A DNA stretch of 64,000 nt, taken from the NCBI GenBank assembly GCA_942493215.1, contig OW818670.1, positions 806,001-870,000 of the forward strand, given 5' to 3'. The DNA comes from G942493215 sp942493215 (GTDB lineage Bacteria > Bacillota_I > Bacilli_A > RF39 > UBA660). The notes beneath the pieces were generated by a model that had not been told where the DNA came from, did not search any database, and saw only the letters and a program-made list of their open reading frames with translations. Positions 26,372 to 35,752 of this stretch are shown here, one piece after another. The translations under genes and the position numbers were made by a program. Every line of letters begins with the position of its first letter. The stretch's first letter is position 1.

Positions 26372-28153
26372 ATGTTAGGCACAATAATTAGTGTAGAAGA
26401 AAATATTTTGACGTTAAAATTAAATGTTGATTTAAAAAAGATGCATAATTTAATTAATTATTATGTAGTAATTGAAGATCCAGAAAGAAAGATTATTGGA
26501 GAAATAGTTGATATTAAAGAAGATATGGCTATGGTTAATCTTCAAGGAGAATTAAAGGCCGAAGGCTTTGTTTTTGGTATAACTAAAAAACCAAGTTTTG
26601 GCTCAACTATAAAATTAGTATCTAGAGAAAAAATATCCTATATTATTGGTATTCCTGATTATCAAGAGAATAAGCATTTAATCTTTGGTGATAGTCCTAT
26701 TTATGATATTCCGCTAGGAGTAGATATAAATTCTTTTTTTAGTAATCACTTTGCGATATTTGGTTCAACCGGTAGTGGTAAATCATCAGCTGTTGCTCGA
26801 ATATTTCAAAATCTTTTTAGTAAAGAAAATACTGTCCCTTATTTAGCAAATATTGTTATTTTTGATGCTTATGGTGAATATCATAGTGCTTTTAAATACT
26901 TAAATGATATACCAAATAATAATATTAATTTTAAAGCTTATACGACTAATTTAAAGATTGGTGAAGGTGATGTTCTTCGTATCCCTTTATGGTTATTAGG
27001 AGTAGATGATATTGCTCTTCTTTTATCAGCCGATGATTCTAGTCAATTACCTATTATTGAAAAAGCTTTAAAATTAGTAACAATTTTCGCTCGTGATGAA
27101 GAATTAGTTATAAAAAATAAAAATGATATTATTGCCAGAGCTTTATTAGATATTCTTACATCAGGAGGACCAGCTAGTCAAATACGTGATCAAATTATCT
27201 CTATTTTGTCATATTATAATACTAGTGAACTTGACCTCGATACACCAGTTTTTCAACCAGGCTATACAAGACCATTAAAACAATGCTTATTAATTGACGC
27301 TAGTGGCAAAATGCGAGATATTGAATTAGTAAATACCTTTTTAGAAGGTTATTTAGTTGATAATTTAGAGTTATCATTACCCGATGGAACATTTAAATAT
27401 AATCTAAATGATTTAAAGGATGCATTTGATTTTGCTTTAATATCGGAAGGTGTTTTAAGCAGTAAAAAAATATTTGATAGTGTTAATATTCTAAAAGTTC
27501 GCTTACATGAATTAGTTAATAGTGATAGTCGTACTTATTTTGATTATCCGGAATATGTCACAAGAGATGAATTCGTTCATGGACTATTCACTGCTGATAA
27601 TCATCGTAAAGCTCAAATTATTAATTTTAATATTAACTATATTGATGATCGTTTAGCCAAAACGATAACTAAAATATTCTCTAAATTATTCTTTGATTAT
27701 TCGAGAAGTTTAGAAACTAGAAGTTCTATGCCATTTCATATTATTTTGGAAGAAGCTCATCGTTATGTTCAAAATGATAATGATATTTATTTAATTGGTT
27801 ATAATATCTTTGATCGTATTACTAAAGAAGGACGTAAGTATGGAGTTATTTTAGGAATGATTACGCAACGACCTTCTGAAATATCAGAAACAGCTTTCTC
27901 ACAATGTAATAATTTCTTAATCTTCAAAATTATTCATCCTAAAGATATTAATTATGTTCAAGAGACAGTACCTAATATTACTAATGAGATTATTAAGAAA
28001 ATGCGAATATTACAACCTGGTACTTGTGTGGCGTTTGGTATGGCTTTTAAAGTACCAGTTATTATTAAATTTAAGATGCCTAACCCAGAACCAGCTAGCA
28101 GCAATTGTGATGTAAGTGGTATCTGGTTTAAGGTCAAGGGAAAAGAGGTCTAA
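26372..28153 (+). CDS. HerA-like DUF87 ATPase
   Basis: 593 residues. An N-terminal beta-barrel (HAS-type, residues 1-95) is followed by an FtsK/HerA ATPase with Walker A GSTGSGKSSA (131-140), a Walker B-like FHIILEEAHRYV, and a later TQRPSEIS sensor/arginine-finger region. HerA hexamers pump DNA, usually with NurA, but no nurA is near. Relatives also occur as single housekeeping ATPases and in defence systems. Its stop lies 1 bp before the PFOR start, so the two share a transcript, a pairing I cannot explain functionally. AGGAGGCCAGAAT precedes the ATG. Confidence 0.85.
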   Translation: MLGTIISVEENILTLKLNVDLKKMHNLINYYVVIEDPERKIIGEIVDIKEDMAMVNLQGELKAEGFVFGITKKPSFGSTIKLVSREKISYIIGIPDYQENKHLIFGDSPIYDIPLGVDINSFFSNHFAIFGSTGSGKSSAVARIFQNLFSKENTVPYLANIVIFDAYGEYHSAFKYLNDIPNNNINFKAYTTNLKIGEGDVLRIPLWLLGVDDIALLLSADDSSQLPIIEKALKLVTIFARDEELVIKNKNDIIARALLDILTSGGPASQIRDQIISILSYYNTSELDLDTPVFQPGYTRPLKQCLLIDASGKMRDIELVNTFLEGYLVDNLELSLPDGTFKYNLNDLKDAFDFALISEGVLSSKKIFDSVNILKVRLHELVNSDSRTYFDYPEYVTRDEFVHGLFTADNHRKAQIINFNINYIDDRLAKTITKIFSKLFFDYSRSLETRSSMPFHIILEEAHRYVQNDNDIYLIGYNIFDRITKEGRKYGVILGMITQRPSEISETAFSQCNNFLIFKIIHPKDINYVQETVPNITNEIIKKMRILQPGTCVAFGMAFKVPVIIKFKMPNPEPASSNCDVSGIWFKVKGKEV

Positions 28154-28154
28154 A

Positions 28155-31100
28155 ATGAAAAAGCAAATAACGGTTGATGGTAATGAAGCTTGTAGTTATA
28201 CAGCTTATATGTTTACCGAAGTAGCGGGTGTTTATCCCATTACTCCATCTAGTACTATGGCGGAACATATTGATGAGTGGAGTACTAATGATCGCTTAAA
28301 TATTTTTGGTGACAAAGTTAAAGTAATAGAAATGCAAAGTGAAGCGGGAGCTGCCGGTTTAATGCATGGATCTTTACAAGCAGGATGTTTAACCACAACA
28401 TTTACAGCTAGTCAAGGTTTATTATTAATGATTCCCAATATGTATAAAATAGCTGGTGAAATGTTACCTTGTGTTATTCATGTAGCCGCTCGTTCACTAG
28501 CAACTCATGCTTTAAGTATTATGGGAGATCATCAAGATGTATACGCAACAAGACAAACTGGATTTTGTATGTTAGCGTCATCTTCAGTTCAAGATGCTAC
28601 CTATATGGCTGGTATTGCTCATCTATCTGCTATAAAAGCTAGTCTACCATTCTTACATTTTTTTGATGGATTCAGAACCAGTCATGAATTACAAAAAATA
28701 ACGGTTTTAGATACCGAAGATTTTGAAGACTTATTAGATAAAGACGCTGTTAAAAACTTTCGTAGTCGTTCTTTAAATATTGGTAAAAGTATTACTAGAG
28801 GTACTAATCAAAATGATGATACTTATTTTCAGGGAATGGAAGTAAGAAATAAATTTTATGATGCTGTACCCGATATTGTTGATGATTATATGAAAAAACT
28901 AAATAAAATAGCTGGCACTAACTATGCACCATTTAATTATTATGGTTCTAAAAAAGCTACTTCAATTATTATTGCGATGGGATCAGTTTGTGAAACAATT
29001 AAAGAAACAGTAACCCATTTAAATGACAATGGTTATGAAGTAGGACTAGTAGAAGTTCATTTATATCGACCATTTTCAAATGATTCCTTATTAGGAGTTA
29101 TTCCAACTACGGTTAAGAAGATTGCTGTTATGGATCGTACTAAAGAAGCAGGTAGTAATGGTGAACCATTATATCTTGATGTTGTTAATGCTTTAAAAGG
29201 AACAGATATTAATATCTGTGGTGGTCGTTATGGACTATCAAGTAAGAATACCACACCTGCCCAAATTAAGGCCGTTTTTGATATGATGAAAAAAGATGAT
29301 ATGCATACATTCACAATTGGTATTAATGATGATGTAACTAATTTAAGTTTACCAGTTGATGAAAAATATAAAATTAGTGATGCTCATGAATTTTTAATCT
29401 ATGGCTTTGGTAGTGATGGTATGGTCAGTGCTAGTAAATCCATCATGAAAATAATTGGTGATAATACCGATAATTATGTTCAAGGGTATTTCCAATATGA
29501 TTCTAAAAAATCAGGTGGCGTAACAGCTGAACATTTACGTTTTAAAAATAAGCCTATTCAATCAACTTATTATGTTGAAAATCCGCAAATAGTAATGGTA
29601 ACAAAAGACAGTTATCTTAATGATTTTGATGTTTTAAAATGTATTCAAAATAAAGGCATATTCATTCTAAATACCGCGCAATCTAGTGATGAGATTTCTA
29701 AATCTCTATCAGAAGAAATAAAAAATATTATTGTATCTAAAAAATTAACTTTCTATATTATAAATGCTTATGAGTTAGCTCGTAAAACAGGCTTAAAAAA
29801 TAAAATAAGTACGATTATGGCTAGTGTTATTTTTAATCTAACTAATATTATTGATTATGATTTAGCGAAGTCTAAATTAAAAGAGATTGTTAAACATGAG
29901 TTTGGTAAAAAAGGTGATGATATTGTTCAAGCTAATTATCAAGCTATTGATGAATCTATATCTTATTTACAAGAAATAAAAATCGATGATGAATCATTTA
30001 TATTAGATGATAAAGAAACAAAACAAGATATATTCAATATGATGCAAGCGCGTAAGGGTAATGACATACCAGTATCAGCCTTCTTAGATAGCCCCGATGG
30101 AACATTTCCTGGAGGTAAATCATCCATTGATAAAAAGGGTATTAGTGATGTGGCACCTAAATGGTTAAGTGATAATTGTATTCAATGTAATCAATGTTCA
30201 TTTGTATGTCCCCATAGTGTTATTCGACCATTTTTATTAAGTGAAGAAGAGTATGATAAAGCTCCATATTTCATCCAAGAAAGATGTAAAAAAGCCCTAG
30301 GCGGATTTAATGAAAACTACTATTTTGCCATTGGTATTTCGATTTTAAATTGTACGGGATGTGGTTTATGTATTAAGACTTGTCCTGGACTAAAAGGAGA
30401 AAAAGCCTTAACATTTGAAAAAACAGTTATTCAATATAAGAATAAAGAACAAGAAGTTGCTGATTACTTATTTAAGAATATTACTGATAAAGGATTATTC
30501 AAAAAAGAAACCATTAAGGGTAGTCAATTTATAGAACCTAAATTTATGTTTCATTCCGCTTGTGCGGGATGTGGTGAAACATCTTATATTAGATTATTAA
30601 CCCAATTATTTGGTGATCACATGATTATTGCTAATGCAACTGGTTGTTCATCAATATATGGCGGTACTGTTCCCGAAACTTCATATAGTATCCCATGGGC
30701 TAATTCTTTATTTGAAGATAATGCCGAATTTGGTTATGGTATATTAGTTGCTAATGATGTTCTACGTAAACGAATTGCTAATATTATGAATGATAATATT
30801 GATGGCCATAATAGTGATTTATTTAAAGAATGGTTAGAGCATAGTGATGATTATCAAGTAACTAAAAAAGTATATGATAGCTTAAACTATAGTCAAGTAC
30901 CAAGAGAATTAAAAGAATTAAAAGAGTATATCCCTTATCGTTCTATCTGGACGGTCGGAGGAGATGGTTGGGCTTATGATATTGGCTTTGGTGGTATTGA
31001 TCAAGTCATATCCGGTAATGAAGATGTTAATATCTTAGTTTTAGATAGTCAAGTTTATTCTAATACGGGCGGTCAGGCATCAAAAGCTACTCCTAAAGGA

Positions 31101-31589
31101 AGTATTGCAGCTTTTGCTTCTGATGGTAAACAAAACAATCGTAAAGATATTACGAGAATGATTATGTCTTATCCGCATGTTTATGTTGCAACCGTATCAT
31201 TAGGAGCTAATCAACAACAATTAATTAAGGCTTTAACCGAAGCGGAAAATTATAAAGGACCATCAATTGTTTTTGCTTATTCAACTTGTATAGCGCATGG
31301 TATTAAGGGTGGTTTAGAAAATACTTTAGAGATGCAAAGACTTGCTTCAGAATGTGGCTATTTCCCATTATTTAGATATAATCCGACAACTAAAACATTT
31401 GCTTTAGACAGTAAGAATGTTGATTTTGAAAAATATCGGGAATTCTTACTTAGACAAAGTCGTTATGCCATGTTACAAGCTGTTAATCCGGAACATATGG
31501 AAGAATTACTGGAAACTAATAAGAAAAATGCGATGGATCGTTATGAATATTATAAAAATTTAGAAGCCCAAGGGGAAAATAAAATATGA
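28155..31589 (+). CDS. nifJ: Pyruvate:ferredoxin (flavodoxin) oxidoreductase
   Basis: Oxidises pyruvate to acetyl-CoA and CO2, passing electrons to ferredoxin or flavodoxin, the central anaerobic step. I start at ATG 28155 (MKKQITVDGNEACSYTAYMF, after AGAGGTCTAAA), giving 1144 residues, normal for the single-chain enzyme. Domain order: pyruvate/TPP-binding domains I-II with ITPSSTMAEHIDEW; the CoA/gamma region with FPGGKSSIDKKG; two [4Fe-4S] motifs, CIQCNQCSFVCP and CTGCGLCIKTCPG; and the TPP domain with HSACAGCGE, TGCSSIYGG and DSQVYSNTGGQ. The next two genes are plausible electron carriers. Confidence 0.97.
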   Translation: MKKQITVDGNEACSYTAYMFTEVAGVYPITPSSTMAEHIDEWSTNDRLNIFGDKVKVIEMQSEAGAAGLMHGSLQAGCLTTTFTASQGLLLMIPNMYKIAGEMLPCVIHVAARSLATHALSIMGDHQDVYATRQTGFCMLASSSVQDATYMAGIAHLSAIKASLPFLHFFDGFRTSHELQKITVLDTEDFEDLLDKDAVKNFRSRSLNIGKSITRGTNQNDDTYFQGMEVRNKFYDAVPDIVDDYMKKLNKIAGTNYAPFNYYGSKKATSIIIAMGSVCETIKETVTHLNDNGYEVGLVEVHLYRPFSNDSLLGVIPTTVKKIAVMDRTKEAGSNGEPLYLDVVNALKGTDINICGGRYGLSSKNTTPAQIKAVFDMMKKDDMHTFTIGINDDVTNLSLPVDEKYKISDAHEFLIYGFGSDGMVSASKSIMKIIGDNTDNYVQGYFQYDSKKSGGVTAEHLRFKNKPIQSTYYVENPQIVMVTKDSYLNDFDVLKCIQNKGIFILNTAQSSDEISKSLSEEIKNIIVSKKLTFYIINAYELARKTGLKNKISTIMASVIFNLTNIIDYDLAKSKLKEIVKHEFGKKGDDIVQANYQAIDESISYLQEIKIDDESFILDDKETKQDIFNMMQARKGNDIPVSAFLDSPDGTFPGGKSSIDKKGISDVAPKWLSDNCIQCNQCSFVCPHSVIRPFLLSEEEYDKAPYFIQERCKKALGGFNENYYFAIGISILNCTGCGLCIKTCPGLKGEKALTFEKTVIQYKNKEQEVADYLFKNITDKGLFKKETIKGSQFIEPKFMFHSACAGCGETSYIRLLTQLFGDHMIIANATGCSSIYGGTVPETSYSIPWANSLFEDNAEFGYGILVANDVLRKRIANIMNDNIDGHNSDLFKEWLEHSDDYQVTKKVYDSLNYSQVPRELKELKEYIPYRSIWTVGGDGWAYDIGFGGIDQVISGNEDVNILVLDSQVYSNTGGQASKATPKGSIAAFASDGKQNNRKDITRMIMSYPHVYVATVSLGANQQQLIKALTEAENYKGPSIVFAYSTCIAHGIKGGLENTLEMQRLASECGYFPLFRYNPTTKTFALDSKNVDFEKYREFLLRQSRYAMLQAVNPEHMEELLETNKKNAMDRYEYYKNLEAQGENKI

Positions 31590-32086
31590 AAATATTAATA
31601 GCATATGCCACCAAAGGTGGTACAACAAGGGAATGTGCGGAAGAGATAAAAAGTAACTTTAAACATGATATTGATATCATTAATTTAAAAGATGCATCAC
31701 AAATTAATCTTGATAATTATCAATGGGTAATTATTGGTACACCGGTATATGCTGGTATGATTGAAAAAGATGTTCGTAAGTTTATTAAAAATAATATGGA
31801 TGCTTTAACACCAAAGTTATTAGGCTTTTATACATGCGGTTTAGGTGATGATCGTGAATCATATGATGCAGTATTAAAAGTTACTGATATTATCAAAAAC
31901 ACTAAAGTATATAAGCATCTTGGTGGGGAAGTACATCCTGAAAATATGAAAGGCTTCATTAAAATTATTGCTGGATTAATGGCTAAAAGTTCCCCTGGTC
32001 AAACTAAAAGAGATAAGAATAAAGTAAAGGAGTTTACAGAGCAAATGCAAAACTGTATTAGTGGTGATTATGAAGAAAATAGTTAA
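31586..32086 (+). CDS. Flavodoxin / HemG-like flavodoxin-fold protein
   Basis: 166 residues with the FMN phosphate-binding loop ATKGGTTRECAE near the N-terminus and VIIGTPVYAGMIEKDVRKFI, a pattern shared with flavodoxin-domain and HemG-type proteins. It overlaps the PFOR stop by 4 bp, so it is translationally coupled and may accept PFOR electrons. The HemG alternative (protoporphyrinogen oxidation) is less likely with no haem genes nearby. Confidence 0.85.
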   Translation: MKILIAYATKGGTTRECAEEIKSNFKHDIDIINLKDASQINLDNYQWVIIGTPVYAGMIEKDVRKFIKNNMDALTPKLLGFYTCGLGDDRESYDAVLKVTDIIKNTKVYKHLGGEVHPENMKGFIKIIAGLMAKSSPGQTKRDKNKVKEFTEQMQNCISGDYEENS

Positions 32087-32456
32087 AATTCTATTATTTA
32101 TCTTTATTGGTTTCTTTCTTATTATGGGGGGCTTCTTTACCTATCTAATGATAGGTCAACAAGAAATAAAGAACCTTAAAATTAATAATATTGATTTAAC
32201 TAATATTAAGAGTGGTAATTATAACGGAAGCTATGATAATGGTCGTTGGACTAATACAGTAACAGTAACCGTAGCTGATCATAAAATTACTAGTATTAAT
32301 TTTACTAAACTACATGTTATTGATGAACCAGATGTTAGAAAAAAGATTGTTGACAATGTTATTGCTGAACAATCTTTAGATGTTGATACAGTATCAGGAG
32401 CGACTGTTAGTACAAAGGCTTATTTAAAAGCTATTGATAATGCTCTAAATAAATAG
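32070..32456 (+). CDS. Membrane-anchored FMN-binding domain protein
   Basis: The start at 32070 (MKKIVKILLFIF, after GTGGTGATT) gives 128 residues. An N-terminal membrane helix (about 4-26) is followed by an outward FMN_bind domain. The terminal TVSGATVSTKAY carries the SGAT flavinylation motif, where ApbE-type transferases attach FMN to Thr through a phosphoester bond. The closest known uses are RnfG/NqrC-like and extracellular electron-transfer proteins. It overlaps the flavodoxin gene by 17 bp, implying an electron path from PFOR to the membrane surface. Confidence 0.85.
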   Translation: MKKIVKILLFIFIGFFLIMGGFFTYLMIGQQEIKNLKINNIDLTNIKSGNYNGSYDNGRWTNTVTVTVADHKITSINFTKLHVIDEPDVRKKIVDNVIAEQSLDVDTVSGATVSTKAYLKAIDNALNK

Positions 32457-32458
32457 AT

Positions 32459-32557
32459 AAAAAAAAGAAGCTGCCCCCCTGAGGCAACTTCCATAAAAGA
32501 ATAAAAAGGGGTCTACCAGTTTATGCACTGGTCCAATTCGCCTATTACGAACTGGCG
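32459..32557 (-). ncRNA. Candidate small RNA with own promoter and terminator
   Basis: On the minus strand a consensus promoter (TTGACA at 32587-32592, 17-bp spacer, TAATAT at 32564-32569) is followed by three stems: TCGCC/GGCGA (32538-32558), ACCAGT/ACTGGT (32515-32532), and a terminator GAAGTTGCC/GGCAGCTTC (32467-32491) with a T-run to 32459. GACCCC between stems could pair with the GGGG terminator loop. No ORF fits. I recognise no known RNA family. It is antisense to nothing except the 3' margin of the FMN-binding gene. Confidence 0.6.
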
Positions 32558-32563
32558 ATTTAT

Positions 32564-32592
32564 ATATTAATATAAAAAAGGATATTTGTCAA
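32564..32592 (-). promoter_or_regulatory. Consensus promoter of the small RNA
   Basis: TTGACA-17 bp-TAATAT on the minus strand. The -35 lies in the loop of the adjoining bidirectional terminator. Confidence 0.75.
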
Positions 32593-32602
32593 TCCTTTTT
32601 TT
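32574..32602. terminator. Bidirectional intrinsic terminator
   Basis: AAAAAAGGAT, 8-nt loop, ATCCTTTTTTT between convergent transcripts; it ends the gene at 32634 on the minus strand. Confidence 0.8.
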
Positions 32603-32633
32603 AATTTCTTCAATAATAAATTTCTTTTTGATA

Positions 32634-33431
32634 TTAATAACTTGTATATTCACCAGTAACAATAAAGTTACCTTGACTATCACTATTGATAGGTATAAAA
32701 CGGAATCGTTCGACACTATTGGTATTATCGTCAATTTTTCCATAGCTTGGTACTAACCATACATTAGCTTCTGTAACTTTGCTATCAAAAGTCATAGTAT
32801 TTTCTACGCTACAAATAAATTTATCAATATCACCAATACAACTAGAAATATTACTTATATTGATACTTTTAAATGTTCCGTATTTTCCTTCTTCGTTAGT
32901 CTTTCCAACTAATGAATATAGATATTGACTATAAGCAGATTTTAATTTATCAAAATCACTACTTCCATCTTTAAATAAAATAAGACTACTACCATTATCC
33001 CAAATGCCATCAGTAATTCGTTCATGATATATAGGAGCACAAGCACTAGTAATTCGGTTTCCTTTAACACTAAAGTCACAGGTATTTTGACCAGCTACTG
33101 TACTATTATCAATATTTATTGTTATCTTAGAACTACTTAATGTATAATTACCTTTTGCACTAGTTGTCATTTTGTCACTATCATTGTCGCTAATATACTC
33201 AAAAGTATTATCGTTATAAAGTACTAGTTTTTCATTGTATTTTTCCGTATTAGATGACGTATAGGAATAACTAATACTTCTTTCTGGGGTATTGTCGTTA
33301 TCATTATCTTTATCTTTCATAGCGAAATAAACACCAACCGAACCAGCAATAACAAAAATTGAGAATAATATTACTAAAAATCCTAACATAATATTATTTG
33401 TTTTTGGTTTATTATTTAAATCTTCATTCAT
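32634..33431 (-). CDS. Membrane-anchored unknown protein
   Basis: 265 residues: a short cytoplasmic start (MNEDLNNKPKTNNIM), one membrane helix at about 16-36, an Asp/Asn linker (DKDNDNDN), then an outward beta-rich domain. Its repeated Tyr/Ser/Thr-rich strands (ATSAKGNYTLSSSKITIN-like) suggest a lipocalin- or META-like barrel. The four Cys may form disulfides. Same anchor style as the protein at 7600-8385. Family not recognised. AGAAGGAGAAATAATTAA precedes ATG 33431. Confidence 0.75.
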   Translation of the reverse strand: MNEDLNNKPKTNNIMLGFLVILFSIFVIAGSVGVYFAMKDKDNDNDNTPERSISYSYTSSNTEKYNEKLVLYNDNTFEYISDNDSDKMTTSAKGNYTLSSSKITINIDNSTVAGQNTCDFSVKGNRITSACAPIYHERITDGIWDNGSSLILFKDGSSDFDKLKSAYSQYLYSLVGKTNEEGKYGTFKSINISNISSCIGDIDKFICSVENTMTFDSKVTEANVWLVPSYGKIDDNTNSVERFRFIPINSDSQGNFIVTGEYTSY

Positions 33432-33530
33432 TTAATTATTTCTCCTTCTAAACCGATTTTAGCATGTCTATTATTGGTAGTCAATCAATTCATTTTATGA
33501 TAAAATAGAATATGTAAAGGGGTAGTAAAT

Positions 33531-35525
33531 ATGGAATTAGTCAACATAAAAGGTATTGGACCTAAAACTGTTCAATTATTAAGTAAATTAGGCATCTATA
33601 ATCTAACTGATTTAATAACATACTATCCTTATCGTTATGATATCATTAAGAGAAGTGATATTGATGCTTTATTACAAGATGAAAAGATTATTATTGATGG
33701 TGTCATTGAAACAAAACCATCCTTATTTTATTTTAATCGCAAGATGGATAAAATGAGTTTTAAATTAAATACAGGTAGTCGTTTAATAAATGTTGTTATA
33801 TTTAATCGGGGATTTCTAAAAAATAAATTAGCTATTGGTCAAAGTATTAGTATAATTGGTAAATATGATTTAAAACATAATACGGCTGTTGCATCAGAAT
33901 TAAGATTTGGCTTACTACCAGATAAACCAACCATGGAGTGTGTATATCACTCAACATTCGGTTTAAGTGGTAAACAAATAGGTCTATACATAAATGAGGC
34001 TTTAAAAGAAGTCCATGATGTTATTGATTATATACCAGAAACATATAAAGAAAAAAATGAATATTTAGATAAAATGACTAGTATTAGAAGTATCCATAAT
34101 CCTATCCAACCCGTTATTTTAAAACAATCGATCCTAAGATTAAAATATGAAGAATTATTCTTATTTATGTTAAAAATGAATACTTTAAAATTTAGTGATA
34201 AAAATAGATCAGGAATTGAACGGATTGTTAATTACGAATTAGTTAAAATATTTATTAGTAAATTACCATTTACTTTAACTAAAGATCAATTAAGTAGTGT
34301 TGAATCTATTTATCAAGATTTAATAAGTAAAAGAAGAATGAATAGATTATTACAAGGTGATGTTGGTAGTGGTAAAACGATAGTTGCTATTATAGCGTTG
34401 TATATTAATTATTTAAGTGGCTATCAGGGGGCTTTAATGGCACCTACCGAAATATTAGCTAATCAGCATTATCAAAATATTACTAAATTATTTAAAGATT
34501 ATAATATTAATATTGGTCTTTTAACCGGTCATTTAAAAGCTAAAGAAAAAAGAGATATTGCTAAGCAAATCGAAGATGGTAAATTAGATATGGTCATAGG
34601 AACCCATGCTTTAATTACCGAGAACGTTAATTATAATAATTTAGGTTTAGTAATAACTGATGAACAACATCGTTTTGGTGTTAACCAACGGGGTAATTTA
34701 AAAAATAAAGGTCAAAAACCTGATATCTTGTATATGAGTGCCACACCCATTCCTAGAACATTTGCACTAACATTATATGGTGATATGGATATATCGAATA
34801 TTAAAACCTTACCAGCTGGTAAAAAAGACATAATTACCATCTTAAAAAAAGATAACGATATAAAAGATGTTTTAGAAATGATGTTTGAAGAATTAAAACA
34901 AGATCATCAGATATATGTCGTTGCTCCTTTAATTGAAGAAAGTGACAAAATCGATTTAGAGAATGTTGATGAATTATATGATAAGATGCATAAAGCATTC
35001 GGTAAACTTTATAATGTTGGTATCTTACATGGTAAAATGAGTAGTAAAGAAAAAGATCAAATTATGGAAGAATATCAAGCTAATAAAATTCAAATTCTTA
35101 TTAGTACGACAGTTATTGAAGTAGGTGTTGATGTTAAGAATGCGACTATGATCGTTATCTTTGATGCATTCAGATTTGGTTTATCAGCTCTTCATCAATT
35201 GCGAGGAAGAGTAGGTAGAAACAATGTTCAATCATATTGTGTATTAGTAAGTAATAAAGAAGTAGAACGATTAAACGTTTTAGTTAAAACTAATGATGGT
35301 TTTAAAATAAGTGAAGAAGACTTTATGATGCGGGGTAGTGGCGATCTATTTGGTATTAGACAAAGTGGGGATATGACGATGAAAATAGCCAATTTCAAAA
35401 ATGATTATCCATTACTTTTACAAGCCAAAGAAGATACCGAAAACTTCTTAAAAGAAAAGCAGTATTTACTATCCTCAAATCAGAAATTTCTTGATATTAT
35501 TAAGCAAATTAATGCCCTTGATTAG
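33531..35525 (+). CDS. recG: ATP-dependent DNA helicase RecG
   Basis: Remodels stalled forks and Holliday junctions. 664 residues: an N-terminal HhH-like/wedge part (MELVNIKGIGPKTVQLLSKL), Walker A GDVGSGKT, the RecG-specific DEQHRFG box, SATPIPRT, and C-terminal VIEVGVDV and QLRGRVGR helicase motifs. AAAGGGGTAGTAAAT precedes the ATG. It is the last backbone gene before the integrated element. Confidence 0.97.
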   Translation: MELVNIKGIGPKTVQLLSKLGIYNLTDLITYYPYRYDIIKRSDIDALLQDEKIIIDGVIETKPSLFYFNRKMDKMSFKLNTGSRLINVVIFNRGFLKNKLAIGQSISIIGKYDLKHNTAVASELRFGLLPDKPTMECVYHSTFGLSGKQIGLYINEALKEVHDVIDYIPETYKEKNEYLDKMTSIRSIHNPIQPVILKQSILRLKYEELFLFMLKMNTLKFSDKNRSGIERIVNYELVKIFISKLPFTLTKDQLSSVESIYQDLISKRRMNRLLQGDVGSGKTIVAIIALYINYLSGYQGALMAPTEILANQHYQNITKLFKDYNINIGLLTGHLKAKEKRDIAKQIEDGKLDMVIGTHALITENVNYNNLGLVITDEQHRFGVNQRGNLKNKGQKPDILYMSATPIPRTFALTLYGDMDISNIKTLPAGKKDIITILKKDNDIKDVLEMMFEELKQDHQIYVVAPLIEESDKIDLENVDELYDKMHKAFGKLYNVGILHGKMSSKEKDQIMEEYQANKIQILISTTVIEVGVDVKNATMIVIFDAFRFGLSALHQLRGRVGRNNVQSYCVLVSNKEVERLNVLVKTNDGFKISEEDFMMRGSGDLFGIRQSGDMTMKIANFKNDYPLLLQAKEDTENFLKEKQYLLSSNQKFLDIIKQINALD

Positions 35526-35561
35526 TGTCTAATAATGTCCTGTAAAATTGACGGTTTTCTG

Positions 35562-35590
35562 TTGACTTTTTACTAATGATACTTTATAAT
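35562..35590 (+). promoter_or_regulatory. Promoter of the small RNA at the integration site
   Basis: TTGACT (35562-35567), 17-bp spacer, TATAAT (35585-35590). Confidence 0.85.
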
Positions 35591-35596
35591 TATAAT

Positions 35597-35690
35597 AGCG
35601 CGAGACCAATCGCGCAGGTACTCTTACGATTTAATGTGAGAGTGCTCAACCAAAACCCCCTGAAGGAGCCGAGAGGCTCCATTTTTGTTT
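35597..35690 (+). ncRNA. Candidate small RNA whose terminator serves as attachment site
   Basis: Downstream of a strong promoter lie three stems: GCGCGA-6nt-TCGCGC, ACTCTTAC-8nt-GTGAGAGT (one G-U), and the terminator GGAGCC-GAGA-GGCTCC with ATTTTTG. Between stems 2 and 3 is an unpaired ACCAAAACCCCCU stretch suited to pairing with G-rich ribosome sites. No ORF with a ribosome site is present. Total length is about 95 nt. I cannot match it to a known family. The third stem is the repeat found at the element boundaries. Confidence 0.6.
35656..35686 (+). repeat. Attachment-like direct repeat, copy A (left end)
   Basis: CCCCCTGAAGGAGCC then GAGAGGCTCC and ATTTTT: 31 bp identical to copy B at 55497-55527. 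Related copies C (62392-62421) and D (63574-63603) carry one to a few changes. All keep the GGAGCC hairpin and T-run. Confidence 0.8.
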
Positions 35691-35724
35691 GATTTTTCAA
35701 GGGTTTTTAGTTTTTTATTTATAT

Positions 35725-35745
35725 TTTAGATACCATTTAGATACC
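35725..35745 (+). repeat. Arm-type repeats, left end
   Basis: TTTAGATACC occurs at 35725-35734 and again at 35736-35745, between copy A and the integrase stop codon. The same decamer pair occurs inside the right end. Probable binding sites for the integrase N-terminal arm domain. Confidence 0.6.
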
Positions 35746-35752
35746 CAACTTA

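Noticed and set aside
35526..35690. Riboswitch upstream of the integrase
   Set aside because: The integrase is on the opposite strand; the plus-strand RNA ends in its own terminator with no downstream gene to control.
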